From an uncultured Oscillospiraceae bacterium (GTDB lineage: Bacteria > Bacillota > Clostridia > Oscillospirales > Acutalibacteraceae): a DNA stretch of 64,000 nt. The translations under genes and the position numbers were made by a program. The stretch spans positions 1 through 64,000 of the forward strand of contig CABUNG010000012.1 in assembly GCA_902492895.1 (NCBI GenBank). Direction: 5' to 3'. Positions 1 through 8,613 of the stretch are shown in pieces (within the stretch, counting starts at the first letter, position 1; each line of letters opens with the position of its first letter). Below the pieces are notes generated by a model. It saw nothing but the letters and a program-made list of their open reading frames with translations. It was not told the DNA's origin and ran no database searches.

Positions 1-72
1 ATTCTTTTGAGGGAAACCGGCGGGGACTGTTTCACCCAAACCGACCCATACAAGCCGGGCTGCGGCCCAGGA
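1..72. repeat. 72-bp dispersed repeat, copy A (window starts inside it)
   Basis: These 72 bases match the reverse complement of 25708-25779 with only two differences, at positions 56 (c/a) and 61 (c/t). Similarity stops abruptly at position 73. The left edge lies beyond the window, so the true length is unknown. It lies downstream of the gap terminator. Function unknown: it could be the core of a structured RNA or a small duplicated element. Confidence 0.85.
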
Positions 73-107
73 TTGCCTCCCTACAGTCTGGCTTTTATTC
101 TATACGA

Positions 108-137
108 AAACGGCGCCCGCTTGAGCGGGCGCCGTTT
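108..137 (-). terminator. Intrinsic terminator of gap
   Basis: A perfect 13-bp GC-rich stem (108-120 with 125-137) with a TTGA/TCAA loop follows the gap stop codon on the minus strand. It is followed on that strand by a short T-run. Confidence 0.85.
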
Positions 138-160
138 CATAATCGTACCGAAGGGAAAAC

Positions 161-1174
161 TCAGCCCAGCTCGGCGAAGTACTTGATGGTGCGGACCATC
201 TGGCTGGTGTAGGAGTTCTCGTTGTCGTACCAGGAGACCACCTTGACGAGGGTCTGGCCGTTCGGCATATCCATGACCTTGGTCTGGGTGGCATCGAACA
301 GGGAACCGTAGGTGATGCCGATGACGTCGGAGGAAACGATTTCGTCCTCGTTGTAGCCGAAGGAGGCGGAAGCCGCAGCCTTCATGGCGGCATTGACATC
401 GTCAGCCGTCACTTTGCCGTCGACAATGGCGATCAGCTCGGTGGTGGAACCCGTGCAGACCGGCACGCGCTGCGCGGCGCCGTCCAGCTTGCCCGCGAGC
501 TCCGGAATGACCAGGCCGATGGCCTTGGCGGCACCCGTGGAGTTCGGGACAATGTTCACAGCGGCGGCACGAGCCCGGCGCAGGTCGCCCTTGCGGTGCG
601 GGCCGTCCAGCACCATCTGATCACCGGTGTAGGCATGGATGGTGGTCATATAGCCCTTGACGATCGGGGCCAGTTTGTTGAGGGTGTTCGCCATGGGGGC
701 GAGGCAGTTGGTGGTGCAGGAAGCGGCGGAAATGATGGTGTCTTCCTTCTTCAGGGTCTTCTCGTTGACGCTGAAGACGACGGTGGGCAGATCGTTGCCG
801 GCCGGAGCGGAGATGACGACCTTCTTGGCGCCCGCGTTGATGTGGGCCTGGGCCTTATCCTTGGAGCAATAGAAGCCCGTGCACTCAAGCACAACGTCCA
901 CGCCGATTTTGCCCCAGGGCAGATCGGCCGCGTTTTTCTCGGAATAAATCTGGATTTCCTTGCCGTCCACGACAATGGAAGCCTCTTTCGCCACGACGGT
1001 GTCAGCCTTGGCATAGCGGCCCTGAGCGGAATCGTACTTGAGCAGGTGGGCCAGCATTTTGGGATCGGTCAGATCGTTGATCGCCACGATTTCATAGCCG
1101 GGAGCCCCAAACATCTGCCGGAAAGCCAGACGGCCGATGCGGCCGAACCCATTGATCGCTACTTTAACTGCCAT
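161..1174 (-). CDS. gap: Glyceraldehyde-3-phosphate dehydrogenase (type I)
   Basis: Cytoplasmic glycolytic enzyme that oxidises and phosphorylates glyceraldehyde 3-phosphate with NAD+ to 1,3-bisphosphoglycerate. The 337-residue length is normal for the family. The N-terminal Rossmann motif GFGRIGR is at residues 9-15 and the catalytic cysteine lies in SCTTNC (C153). The C-terminal half has WYDNENSY, typical of phosphorylating GAPDH. The gene is monocistronic: it has its own promoter at 1209-1237 and a hairpin terminator at 108-137. It is divergent from the gene at 1361. The neighbouring glycolytic genes (pgk, tpi) are not adjacent in this window. Identification is certain from whole-length similarity; the cofactor preference is inferred from the family. 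Confidence 0.98.
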   Translation of the reverse strand: MAVKVAINGFGRIGRLAFRQMFGAPGYEIVAINDLTDPKMLAHLLKYDSAQGRYAKADTVVAKEASIVVDGKEIQIYSEKNAADLPWGKIGVDVVLECTGFYCSKDKAQAHINAGAKKVVISAPAGNDLPTVVFSVNEKTLKKEDTIISAASCTTNCLAPMANTLNKLAPIVKGYMTTIHAYTGDQMVLDGPHRKGDLRRARAAAVNIVPNSTGAAKAIGLVIPELAGKLDGAAQRVPVCTGSTTELIAIVDGKVTADDVNAAMKAAASASFGYNEDEIVSSDVIGITYGSLFDATQTKVMDMPNGQTLVKVVSWYDNENSYTSQMVRTIKYFAELG

Positions 1175-1208
1175 ACTTCTATTACCTCCATCACATTATT
1201 CTTGTACC

Positions 1209-1237
1209 ATTCTACCCGTTTCTTTTCAAATTTTCAA
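1209..1237 (-). promoter_or_regulatory. Sigma-A-type promoter of gap
   Basis: On the minus strand TTGAAA (1232-1237) is followed by a 17-bp spacer and TAGAAT (1209-1214), 35 bases before the gap start codon. Spacing and sequence fit the housekeeping sigma factor. Confidence 0.65.
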
Positions 1238-1292
1238 GAAGTTCGTCAATAAATTAACCGCCCGTTCATACTTTTGTGAGGTTCCACAAATC

Positions 1293-1323
1293 CGCCGATT
1301 AATCGGCGAAAAAGGGGTATAAT
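1293..1323 (+). promoter_or_regulatory. 16-bp perfect palindrome next to a -10 box (possible operator)
   Basis: The sequence CGCCGATTAATCGGCG (1293-1308) is a perfect palindrome. It is followed by an A-run and by TATAAT at 1318-1323, the likely -10 box of the gene at 1361. The palindrome occupies the place where the -35 box and spacer would be, and no good -35 is present. This is the layout of an operator in a regulated promoter. It could instead be a short hairpin; no T-run follows. Confidence 0.5.
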
Positions 1324-1360
1324 AACGCCAAAGCAACTTTTAAAATAACGGAGAATACGC

Positions 1361-2071
1361 ATGATTACCGCATCTGACGCGTTTCATATAGACGATCCTG
1401 CCGCCCTGCTGCGGCGGGAAGGGGAACTGCGGGAACGGCTGGCCGCCTATTTTTTGACCATGCCGCCTCTCGATGAACAGAATAGCAGCCAGCGGCGCCA
1501 GACCCGCCGCGCCCTGAACGCCTGCTGGGATTTGGACATGGCGGCTCTGCTCGTTTACCGTGCGGCCGGCCGGCCTCTTTTAGCAGGCGATCTGGGCCGT
1601 TTTCTGGCGGCCACTCTCCACGGGGCCAAGGCCATTTTGAGGGAGGCCGTATCGGTGCGCTTCACCCTTCCGTCCCGCCCTTTTCTCAGTGTGTTTCAGC
1701 CCCGCATGGTGCAGCTCGCCCTCATTTCCCTGCTGCGGGACGCCTGTCTTTCCGGGGCGGATACGATCCACGTTTCGGTCGAAGCGGGCCCCCACACCCT
1801 GCGCCTGCTGTGCACGTCCGACCGGGCCGGGGCCTATCCGCCCGCGGCACAGCTGGCAAAAGAAACCGCCGCGCGGCACGGCGGCGCTTTTCTGCGCCCC
1901 TGCGGCACGGCGGACCCTCTCCATCCGTTTCCGGTTTTTGTTTCGGCTCTGGGATTTTCCGCGAATCCGGACCTTTCCGCGGCCGGATTCGCCTCCCCTT
2001 CGGCGGAAGAGTTGCTTGCCAATCCTCTGTCGCCTCTGTATACCGGGCTTTATTCGGTTTTGGAGGAGTAA
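1361..2071 (+). CDS. Histidine-kinase-like ATPase domain protein (orphan)
   Basis: A 236-residue protein of unknown role. The middle part (roughly residues 75-165) has the look of a GHKL/HATPase fold: an N-box-like segment (MVQLALISLLRDACLSGA) followed by a beta strand pattern (IHVSVEAGPHTLRLLCTSD), resembling sensor kinase C-terminal domains. There is no convincing H-box, no clear membrane segment and no G-rich ATP lid, so it may be degenerate. The start is supported by a GGAG ribosome-binding site eight bases upstream and by the -10 box at 1318. No response regulator is adjacent. It converges with the next minus-strand gene and overlaps its 3' end by 22 bases. The fold assignment is tentative. 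Confidence 0.6.
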   Translation: MITASDAFHIDDPAALLRREGELRERLAAYFLTMPPLDEQNSSQRRQTRRALNACWDLDMAALLVYRAAGRPLLAGDLGRFLAATLHGAKAILREAVSVRFTLPSRPFLSVFQPRMVQLALISLLRDACLSGADTIHVSVEAGPHTLRLLCTSDRAGAYPPAAQLAKETAARHGGAFLRPCGTADPLHPFPVFVSALGFSANPDLSAAGFASPSAEELLANPLSPLYTGLYSVLEE

Positions 2072-3069
2072 TCTTTCAGGATGTCGTCCACATTCGGCTG
2101 GGACGGTGCGGGAGCGGCCGGGGTTTCGGTGCGGATCCAGCCCTCTTCCGCGGCCGGCTGCGGGTCGGGCTCCGGGGTTTCCGCCCGCATCTCCTCCGGT
2201 CCGGACGGATCCGCGGGTTCCGGCTCTGCGGGTTCCGGAGCGTACGGCCGCCCATACGCCTGGGCAAACGCAAAGGCCAGCGCAAAAAGGCCGATGCAGA
2301 AATCCACCGGCGTCGCGAGGACGCAGGCTTCGGCCGCTTCCAGATGGCCCATGGCAACCATGATGAAATGGGTCGCCGGACCGGTCAGCGCGCACAGGGC
2401 GGCGGCGAGCGAAACCCCCACCAGAAACCGGGGCCTGCCGTTTCCGATACCCGACGCGTACCGGGCAAAGAACAGGAAAAACAGCATGATAAAAATCAGC
2501 ATAATGAAATCATAGAAGCTGCGATAGACATCGACGGCGCTGATATAGGACATTTCATACCGGGCCAGCCGCATCCAGATCCACAAAACCGGGCAGAGCG
2601 CCCACAGGCGGTAGACGCCCGGGCGGCTGCCGTCCTCCTGCAGCCAGAGCAGGCCGATCCGGAACAGGAAGGCCCCTCCCGCGATGCCGAAAAGGATCGA
2701 GAGAGACAGCACCAGATGATCGGCAATCCCCATCGATTCGACCGTGGGCGCGGGAGCCTTGCGGTTAAAGAGCCAGTTCCACGCGTCAAACAGGCAGGAC
2801 ACCACCAGCGCCGCGCCCGCCAGCATCCCGAGGGCGGCTGTGGGCTTCAGCCACACGCCCGAAACCTGCAGCGGCTCCTGGCGGCGAAGCCCTGTCCAGA
2901 CGAGCACGCCGAGCATGGTCAGCAGCATCACGGCAATCACGACATAGCTCAGGCGGAACAGTCCGTCCTGACGGCTCAGCATGTGCGGCGTAATCCAAGC
3001 GCGCAGCGCCAGCACAACGACGATCATCGCCGTCGTCAGAAACGCCGCGTTTTTATATTGTTTCTGCAT
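2050..3069 (-). CDS. Multi-pass membrane protein of unknown function
   Basis: A 339-residue protein with about seven hydrophobic segments between residues 8 and 260, then a roughly 80-residue hydrophilic tail rich in Pro, Glu and Ala, presumably cytoplasmic. No family signature is recognised. The start at 3069 (MQKQYKN) is chosen because the first membrane helix follows directly. An in-frame ATG at 3111 would add 14 polar residues, and neither start has a strong ribosome-binding site. The gene ends inside the 3' end of the convergent HATPase-like gene. Nothing nearby suggests a substrate or partner. Confidence 0.7.
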   Translation of the reverse strand: MQKQYKNAAFLTTAMIVVVLALRAWITPHMLSRQDGLFRLSYVVIAVMLLTMLGVLVWTGLRRQEPLQVSGVWLKPTAALGMLAGAALVVSCLFDAWNWLFNRKAPAPTVESMGIADHLVLSLSILFGIAGGAFLFRIGLLWLQEDGSRPGVYRLWALCPVLWIWMRLARYEMSYISAVDVYRSFYDFIMLIFIMLFFLFFARYASGIGNGRPRFLVGVSLAAALCALTGPATHFIMVAMGHLEAAEACVLATPVDFCIGLFALAFAFAQAYGRPYAPEPAEPEPADPSGPEEMRAETPEPDPQPAAEEGWIRTETPAAPAPSQPNVDDILKDYSSKTE

Positions 3070-3194
3070 GAGAACACCCGATTTCCCGTCATTTTCCCGG
3101 AATATAACCATCCGGTGGAGGGACAGGCGTCCTTCCACCGGATCATCATAGCATATTTTTCCCCGGATGAAAAGGGGAATCCGCGCATTCTTTC

Positions 3195-4565
3195 TTATCC
3201 GCGGTTCCGCTCGTCCAGCGGAACATAGGTCTGCCGCTTGGCGAGCGACTTGTAGGCCGGCCGGATGATCCGGCCGCCGGTGAGGTTTTCCTCGATCCGG
3301 TGAGCGCACCAGCCGGGCATCCGCGCCACGGCGAACAGCGGGGTGAACAGGTCGGGGTGAATCCCGAGGGACCGGTAAACCAGCCCCGAATACATATCGA
3401 CGTTCGCGCACAGCGCCTTGTCGTTTCCCTTGAGGCGGGCGAAGACCTCCGGCGTCAGCCGTTCCACCGATTCGAGAAGGCGGAACTCGGCACCGTATCC
3501 CTTCCGTTCGGCGAGGTCGCGGGCGTAATGCTTCAGGATAACCGCGCGGGGATCGGACAGGGTGTAGACCGCGTGGCCCATCCCGTAGATCTTGCCGGAG
3601 CGGTCGCCCGCCTCCCGGCGGATGAGTTTTTCGAGGAACGCCGCCACTTCGTCGTCGTTTTCCCAGTTCTGCACCCCGGCTTTGATCGCCTCGAGCATCC
3701 CCATGACCTTGATGTTCGCGCCGCCGTGGAGCGGCCCCTTGAGTGCGCCGATCGCCGCCGCGATGGCGGAATAGGTGTCGGTGCCGGAGGACGAGAGCAC
3801 CCGGGCGGCAAAGGTCGAGTTGTTGCCGCCGCCGTGTTCGGCGTGAAGCATCAGGCAGAGATCCAGCAGCTTGGCCTCGTCATCGGTATAGGAGGCGTCG
3901 GCCCGGATGGTGCGCAGAATCGTCTCGGATGTGGACAGCCCCGGCTCGAGGGGATGGACATACATACTCTCCCGGTCGTAATGCCGGCGCTTGACCTGAT
4001 AGGAATACCCCATGATCGTCGGCAGCATGGCGATGAGCTGGATGGACTGCCGCAGCACATTCTCCATCGACAAATCGTCCGGATTGTCGTCGTAGGAATA
4101 GAGCGCGAGAACCGATCGGGCCAGCTTGTTCATGATGTTCGGCGAGGGCGCCTTGATGATCATATCCTCCGCGAAATACTCCGGCAGCTCCCGGCACTCG
4201 GACAGCAGCGCGGTAAAGGCATCCAGCTGCTTGCGGGTGGGCAGGGTGCCGAACAGCAGCAGCCAGATCGTCTCCTCGAACCCGAAGCGGTTTTCCGACA
4301 CACAGCCCCGGACGAGCTCCCCGACATCCACGCCGCGATAGTTCAAATGCCCTTCCACCGGGGCCTTTTCCCCTTCGCTGAGCACATAGCCGTGCACGTT
4401 GCAGATCAGGGTCAACCCCGCCATGACGCCGCTGCCGTCCGCGTTGCGCAGCCCCCGCTTGACGTCGTACTGTTCAAATTTTGCCGGATCGATCCGGTTA
4501 TTTTTTTGAAATTCCTCGCATAGAGATGTGAATGTAGCGTTGGACAACCTGCCGTCCTTGTTCAT
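3195..4565 (-). CDS. gltA: Citrate synthase
   Basis: Condenses oxaloacetate and acetyl-CoA to citrate at the entry of the oxidative or partial TCA branch that feeds 2-oxoglutarate and glutamate. The 456-residue protein has the expected catalytic regions: HAEHGGG around residue 240, GPLHGGAN about 30 residues later, and GMGHAVYTLSDPR with the second catalytic His. A C-terminal NVDMYSGLVY supplies the catalytic Asp. The length is slightly above the usual 380-430 because of an N-terminal extension. The start at 4565 has an AAGGAAGGGAG ribosome-binding site; an upstream in-frame ATG at 4634 lies inside the -35 box and is rejected. The gene has its own promoter. No aconitase or isocitrate dehydrogenase is adjacent. 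Confidence 0.97.
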   Translation of the reverse strand: MNKDGRLSNATFTSLCEEFQKNNRIDPAKFEQYDVKRGLRNADGSGVMAGLTLICNVHGYVLSEGEKAPVEGHLNYRGVDVGELVRGCVSENRFGFEETIWLLLFGTLPTRKQLDAFTALLSECRELPEYFAEDMIIKAPSPNIMNKLARSVLALYSYDDNPDDLSMENVLRQSIQLIAMLPTIMGYSYQVKRRHYDRESMYVHPLEPGLSTSETILRTIRADASYTDDEAKLLDLCLMLHAEHGGGNNSTFAARVLSSSGTDTYSAIAAAIGALKGPLHGGANIKVMGMLEAIKAGVQNWENDDEVAAFLEKLIRREAGDRSGKIYGMGHAVYTLSDPRAVILKHYARDLAERKGYGAEFRLLESVERLTPEVFARLKGNDKALCANVDMYSGLVYRSLGIHPDLFTPLFAVARMPGWCAHRIEENLTGGRIIRPAYKSLAKRQTYVPLDERNRG

Positions 4566-4605
4566 GGCGGGTGCTCCCTTCCTTGATATCCTGCGTAATA
4601 GACCT

Positions 4606-4634
4606 ATTATAGTCGGTCCGTGTGGTGAAGTCAA
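4606..4634 (-). promoter_or_regulatory. Sigma-A-type promoter of citrate synthase
   Basis: On the minus strand TTGACT (4629-4634), a 17-bp spacer and a consensus TATAAT (4606-4611) lie about 40 bases before the start codon at 4565. Confidence 0.8.
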
Positions 4635-4787
4635 GAGATATTCTGCGCAAAATGCAGTTTTGGACTTTCAATCATTCATTTTCATCCAAAGTTGGCTGAA
4701 ATATCCCGTCGGTATCCGTCCGATTTGAAATGTGAAAAGCGTAATCCATCACAAACCTCCACGATGACCTGGAAAGGATGACCCCCG

Positions 4788-5795
4788 ATGAAACGATACG
4801 CCCTCCTGATTCTGTGCTGTTATGTCGTTTTGCTGCTCCTTCCCCTGCCCGCTCTGGGGGTTCTCGGAACCGGCCGGCTGCCGGCCGCCTCGTCGCCGCC
4901 GTCCTCTCCCTCTTCCGCGGACACCTCCACGGCACCGCCGGAGAGTGCGGTCTTCAAGGTGTTGGATCCGGCCAGCGGCACGGTCTATACCTATTCGGAG
5001 CGGGATTTCGTTCTGTACACCGTGGCAAGCGAAATGCCTGCCTCTTACCAGTCCGAGGCCCTCAAAGCCCAGGCCGTGGCCTCTTATACCTATTACAGTT
5101 ACCGGCGGGAACAAAACGCCGCCAACCCCGACCCGGCCCTGCAGGGGGCGGATTTTTCCGGGAACATGCCCCAGACCTTTCCCGCCATCTATTCCCCGGA
5201 AGGGCTGCGGGAGCGGTGGGGCGACAAATTCGACACCTATTATCAAAAACTCGCCGCCGCGGTCGACGAGGTGATAGGCCGCCGGCTGCTTTACGACGGC
5301 CGCCTGATCTTCGCGGCCTATCACGCCATCAATTCCGGCACGACCGAGACGGCGGAGGTCGTATGGGGAAAAGACTATCCCTATCTGCAGTCGGTTCCGA
5401 GCCCGGGCGATAAGCTGTCGCCCGATTATCAATCGAATGCGGCCTTTACCGCCGAGGAATTTTCCGCCAAGCTGACGGCCGCCGTCGCGGGCTTGACGCT
5501 CGAAGGGGACGCAGCCGCCTGGATGGCGGGCGAACCCGCCTGCTCTCCGGCCGGAACCGTCACCGCGCTGACCGTCGGCGGGCAGACGCTGACGGGACGG
5601 CAGATCCGGGAAGCGCTGGGGCTGCGTTCCGCCTGTTTCACCGCCGCTTTCGCGGACGGCACCTTTACCTTTTCCGTTCAGGGCTATGGCCATGGATCGG
5701 GTATGAGCCAATACGGGGCCGATTATATGGCCAGGCAGGGATTCAAATGGGATGAAATCCTCTCCCATTACTACACCGGCGTCACCATCGCATAA
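4788..5795 (+). CDS. spoIID: SpoIID-type peptidoglycan lytic transglycosylase
   Basis: Sporulation enzyme that, with SpoIIP and SpoIIM, degrades septal peptidoglycan and drives forespore engulfment. It is anchored by an N-terminal membrane helix (about residues 4-24) followed by a Pro/Ser-rich linker. The SpoIID/LytB domain starts near residue 65 with YTVASEMPASYQSEALKAQA, which contains the family catalytic Glu, and ends with the conserved GYGHGSGMSQYGA region near residue 305. At 335 residues it has normal family length. The gene stands alone and has a GAAAGGATG ribosome-binding site. SigE control would be expected from the family; no clear SigE promoter could be assigned by eye. Confidence 0.93.
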   Translation: MKRYALLILCCYVVLLLLPLPALGVLGTGRLPAASSPPSSPSSADTSTAPPESAVFKVLDPASGTVYTYSERDFVLYTVASEMPASYQSEALKAQAVASYTYYSYRREQNAANPDPALQGADFSGNMPQTFPAIYSPEGLRERWGDKFDTYYQKLAAAVDEVIGRRLLYDGRLIFAAYHAINSGTTETAEVVWGKDYPYLQSVPSPGDKLSPDYQSNAAFTAEEFSAKLTAAVAGLTLEGDAAAWMAGEPACSPAGTVTALTVGGQTLTGRQIREALGLRSACFTAAFADGTFTFSVQGYGHGSGMSQYGADYMARQGFKWDEILSHYYTGVTIA

Positions 5796-5834
5796 GGGGG
5801 CATAGCAGCGCGCAGAAGACCCACCGGCCAATAC

Positions 5835-5871
5835 AAAAGAGAGAAGTCATCCGCATGACTTCTCTCTTTTT
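5835..5871. terminator. Bidirectional terminator between spoIID and the nucleotidyltransferase gene
   Basis: A perfect 16-bp inverted repeat (5835-5850 with 5855-5870) closes on a four-base loop and carries A- and T-runs at its two ends. It therefore works for both convergent genes. Confidence 0.95.
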
Positions 5872-5877
5872 GGATGG

Positions 5878-6609
5878 TTAGCAGACTTTCTCGGTGACAT
5901 CGGGAATTTCCTGATGGATATTTTGCGCGACCCTCAAGTCGCTGACACAGTCGATTTCGGTCCAGGGATACCCGGCTACATCCCGATAATAGAGTGAAAA
6001 GCGATCCTTGAAAATCATCTGAACCAGGACATCTTCAAACCATTGGCTATACAAGCCGTTTTCGACCATTCCCTGCAGTTCTTCTTTGTAGAGCTTCAGG
6101 GTATCCGCATCGAGCTTGGTGATCCCGACATACTCGCCGAAATAGGTATCGAGCTCCTTGCTCATAATCACGATCTTGTCGCCGTCCACCTGCGCATTGT
6201 AGTCGCCGCCCTCTTTGATCGAGCTGTCCAAAAGCACCAGCGGTTTGTCGGTCTTCCGGCAGATCACGTCCCGGATCAAACTCTCCGACACGACGATATC
6301 GCCGTTCAAAAGCACGGCGTTGTCGGCCTCCAAAAACTCCCGCGCGCACCAAAGGGAACCCATCGAATTGGTCACGGCGTAAAACGGATTATAGACATAT
6401 TCCACATCCGGAACCCGCTCTTCGATCATGTGATGCATAAACCCCGTCACGGCGACGATCCGCGCATCGGAATCGTAGCGGCGGATCAGGTTCACCATTC
6501 TCTGAAACACGGTGGTGTTTTCATCCAGCATATACATCGATTTGGGGCAGGCCAGCGTCAAGGGCTGCAGCCGGCTTCCCTTGCCGGCGATCATAAAAAT
6601 GTACGTCAT
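5878..6609 (-). CDS. Sugar/aminoalcohol-phosphate nucleotidyltransferase (LicC/PntC-like)
   Basis: A 243-residue NTP-transferase. The N-terminal nucleotide-binding loop reads AGKGSRLQP (residues 8-16), followed by a conserved Lys in CPKS. The metal-binding Asp lies in LLNGDIV near residue 100. The closest recognised families are CTP:phosphocholine cytidylyltransferase (LicC) and the phosphonoalkyl cytidylyltransferase PntC. The next gene upstream in the same direction, 26 bases away, is a class V aminotransferase of the type that acts on 2-aminoethylphosphonate. Together they could interconvert and CMP-activate an aminoalkyl phosphonate or phosphocholine head group for surface decoration. The precise substrate cannot be read from the sequence. 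It ends at the shared terminator at 5835. Confidence 0.8.
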   Translation of the reverse strand: MTYIFMIAGKGSRLQPLTLACPKSMYMLDENTTVFQRMVNLIRRYDSDARIVAVTGFMHHMIEERVPDVEYVYNPFYAVTNSMGSLWCAREFLEADNAVLLNGDIVVSESLIRDVICRKTDKPLVLLDSSIKEGGDYNAQVDGDKIVIMSKELDTYFGEYVGITKLDADTLKLYKEELQGMVENGLYSQWFEDVLVQMIFKDRFSLYYRDVAGYPWTEIDCVSDLRVAQNIHQEIPDVTEKVC

Positions 6610-6635
6610 CGATTCTCATGCTCCTTTACCTGTTT

Positions 6636-7703
6636 TCAACGTCTGCCGAGTATGGTTTGGATGTGGTCCGCCAACTCGCGATGATCTTCCGGTGAATGGT
6701 TGCCGATATGAGCCACCCGCAGCACGCGGTCCTTCAGGGCTCCGCCGCAGGGGGTGACAACGGTGTCGTAATCGAGCTTCAGGCGTTCATAGACCATCTG
6801 TGCGTTTCCATCCGGAAAGACCACCGGGGTGATGGCATTTGAAAGAGGCGTGGGCGGAAGGCGCAGCCCCAGTGCGTCGATGCGGCCGCGAAAATCTTCT
6901 GCCAGACGGCGGATGTGCATCAAACGGCGGTCGAGCCCCTCCTTCTTCAGATGGAGCAGCATGTCGTGCAGTTCCAGCGCCACTCCGACGGCCGGAGTAA
7001 ACGGCGTCTGCCCCCGTTTCATATTCTCCACGTGCTCCTGAAAATCCAGATACATCGTCCGGCGGGGATTCCGCGCCACCCTCTCGGTATACAGACGGCT
7101 GCTGAGATGGACAAAGCTCATGCCGGGGGACAGCGCCAAACCCTTTTGCGTGCTCAGAATCGTGGCGTCGGCCCCGATCTGTTGGACGGAATAGGCATCC
7201 GCCAAAAAGGAACTGATGGCGTCCACAATGAAGTACAGGCCGTTCCGCCTGCAGAAAGCCGACAGCATACCCGCGTCATACAGCTGCCCGGTCGAGGTCT
7301 CGTGTATATTCACCAGGAGAGCCGTATAGCCCCGCCCCTCGAACGGTATCAGGTCCGCCTCGGTCAGCGGTGTGCCGAACGGCAGACGGACCGCGTCGAA
7401 CGGGATGCCATGCAGCCCGCATATCTCGGCGAAACGGTGTCCGAACGTGCCGCCGTCGATCAGGAGAACGCGGTCTTCCTCCGTCAAGCAATTCAGCACG
7501 GTGGCCTCCATCGCCGCCGTACCCGACGCGGTGAGAAAGACCATATAGCTGTCCGCCGGAGCGTCCAGCAGCCTTCGGAGCATCTGTTCCGAATCCAGCA
7601 TCATGGCCGAAAATTCCAGGGTGCGAAAATACGGGAGCGGCCTTGCCGCCACTTCCAGCGTATGAGGATACATCGCCACCGGCCCTACTGTGAATACCTT
7701 CAA
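6636..7703 (-). CDS. Class V aminotransferase (alanine-glyoxylate / 2-aminoethylphosphonate type)
   Basis: PLP enzyme of 355 residues. It begins with LKVFTVGPVAMYP, the N-terminal signature shared by AGAT- and PhnW-type transaminases. It has LTASGTAAMEA in the cofactor phosphate-binding region, VDAISSFLAD with the PLP-binding Asp, and STQKGLALSPG, where the Lys should form the Schiff base. The best start is TTG at 7703, ten bases after a perfect GGAGG; the upstream ATG at 7766 has no ribosome-binding site. A promoter lies at 7797-7825, so this gene leads a two-gene operon with the nucleotidyltransferase. No PEP mutase or phosphonopyruvate decarboxylase gene is near, so a phosphonate role is only inferred. 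Confidence 0.82.
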   Translation of the reverse strand: MKVFTVGPVAMYPHTLEVAARPLPYFRTLEFSAMMLDSEQMLRRLLDAPADSYMVFLTASGTAAMEATVLNCLTEEDRVLLIDGGTFGHRFAEICGLHGIPFDAVRLPFGTPLTEADLIPFEGRGYTALLVNIHETSTGQLYDAGMLSAFCRRNGLYFIVDAISSFLADAYSVQQIGADATILSTQKGLALSPGMSFVHLSSRLYTERVARNPRRTMYLDFQEHVENMKRGQTPFTPAVGVALELHDMLLHLKKEGLDRRLMHIRRLAEDFRGRIDALGLRLPPTPLSNAITPVVFPDGNAQMVYERLKLDYDTVVTPCGGALKDRVLRVAHIGNHSPEDHRELADHIQTILGRR

Positions 7704-7796
7704 GCCAGCATAACCTCCAGATTCAATATTTTGAAATTCCAAGAAAATAATGAACATCCAGTCCAACCGTCGAAAAAGGATTAATATTTGATTATT

Positions 7797-7825
7797 GTTG
7801 TATCACATATCGTTTCTCATGTCAA
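7797..7825 (-). promoter_or_regulatory. Promoter of the aminotransferase-nucleotidyltransferase operon
   Basis: On the minus strand TTGACA (7820-7825), a 17-bp spacer and TACAAC (7797-7802) lie in an AT-rich 187-bp gap after sigK. The -35 is perfect and the -10 matches at four of six bases. Confidence 0.55.
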
Positions 7826-7890
7826 CCCGAAATCGCCAGTTGTTTAAAAATATTAATAAAATATATAAAATTGAACACTCTCAAAAATTC

Positions 7891-8613
7891 TCAGGGAGCT
7901 CGGTTTGTCCGGGATAAAGATCGTTTATCTCCCATGTCAAACCGTTTTTTCAGTTTTTCCAGCGCTTTTTTCTCAATGCGGGAGACATAGGAGCGGGATA
8001 TATTCAGCTTCTTCGCCACCTCGCGCTGGGTCAGTCCGTCTCCGATGAGGCCGTAACGCCACCGAATGATTTCCTTTTCCCGGTCGTCGAGCATCTCTTC
8101 CATATAGCGGTACAATTTTTCCGCGTTGATTTTCAGGTCGAGATCGTCAATGATGGTGTCGTCCTGCGCGATGACATCCATGAGCGTGAGCGGATGCCCG
8201 TCCTTGTCGGTATCGATCGGCTCCATGATGGACACGTCCTGCGCGGTTTTCTTATTGGCCCGGAACTGCATGAGGATTTCGTTTTCAATGCAGCGGGACG
8301 CATAGGTGGCCAGACGGATGCCCTTGGAATAATCAAAGGTGCTCACCGCTTTCATAAGCCCGATGGTCCCGATGGATATCAGGTCGTCCTGGTCCCGGAC
8401 CGAGCTGTAATACTTCTTGATGATATGGGCCACCAGCCGCAGATTGTGCTCGACCAGGCGGTTGCGCGCCGCGATATCTCCCCTTTCACGGAACGCCTCG
8501 AGGCATTCCCGCTCCTCTTCCGCACTCAGCGGTTTGGGAAACGACCCCGAATTGACCACATGCAGGGCCATGTAAAAAATGTTGGACAAAGATTGGAGCA
8601 ATTCCAGCAGCAT
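7891..8613 (-). CDS. sigK: RNA polymerase sporulation sigma factor SigK
   Basis: Late mother-cell sigma factor controlling coat and cortex genes. The 240-residue protein has the SigK-type N-terminus GSFPKPLSAEEE and sigma region 2 (RNRLVEHNLRLVAHIIKKYY, then DLISIGTIGLMKAVSTFDY). Region 4 has RWRYGL and the HTH TQREVAKKLNISRSYVSRIEKKAL. The pro-sequence of about 20 residues that SpoIVFB-type proteases remove in Bacillus seems to be present (MLLELLQSLSNIFYM). The gene is intact, with no skin-like element interrupting it. An AT-rich stretch with CATATATA lies upstream and resembles a SigE -10, but no -35 is assigned. It is followed by an AT-rich spacer and the aminotransferase operon. Confidence 0.93.
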   Translation of the reverse strand: MLLELLQSLSNIFYMALHVVNSGSFPKPLSAEEERECLEAFRERGDIAARNRLVEHNLRLVAHIIKKYYSSVRDQDDLISIGTIGLMKAVSTFDYSKGIRLATYASRCIENEILMQFRANKKTAQDVSIMEPIDTDKDGHPLTLMDVIAQDDTIIDDLDLKINAEKLYRYMEEMLDDREKEIIRWRYGLIGDGLTQREVAKKLNISRSYVSRIEKKALEKLKKRFDMGDKRSLSRTNRAP

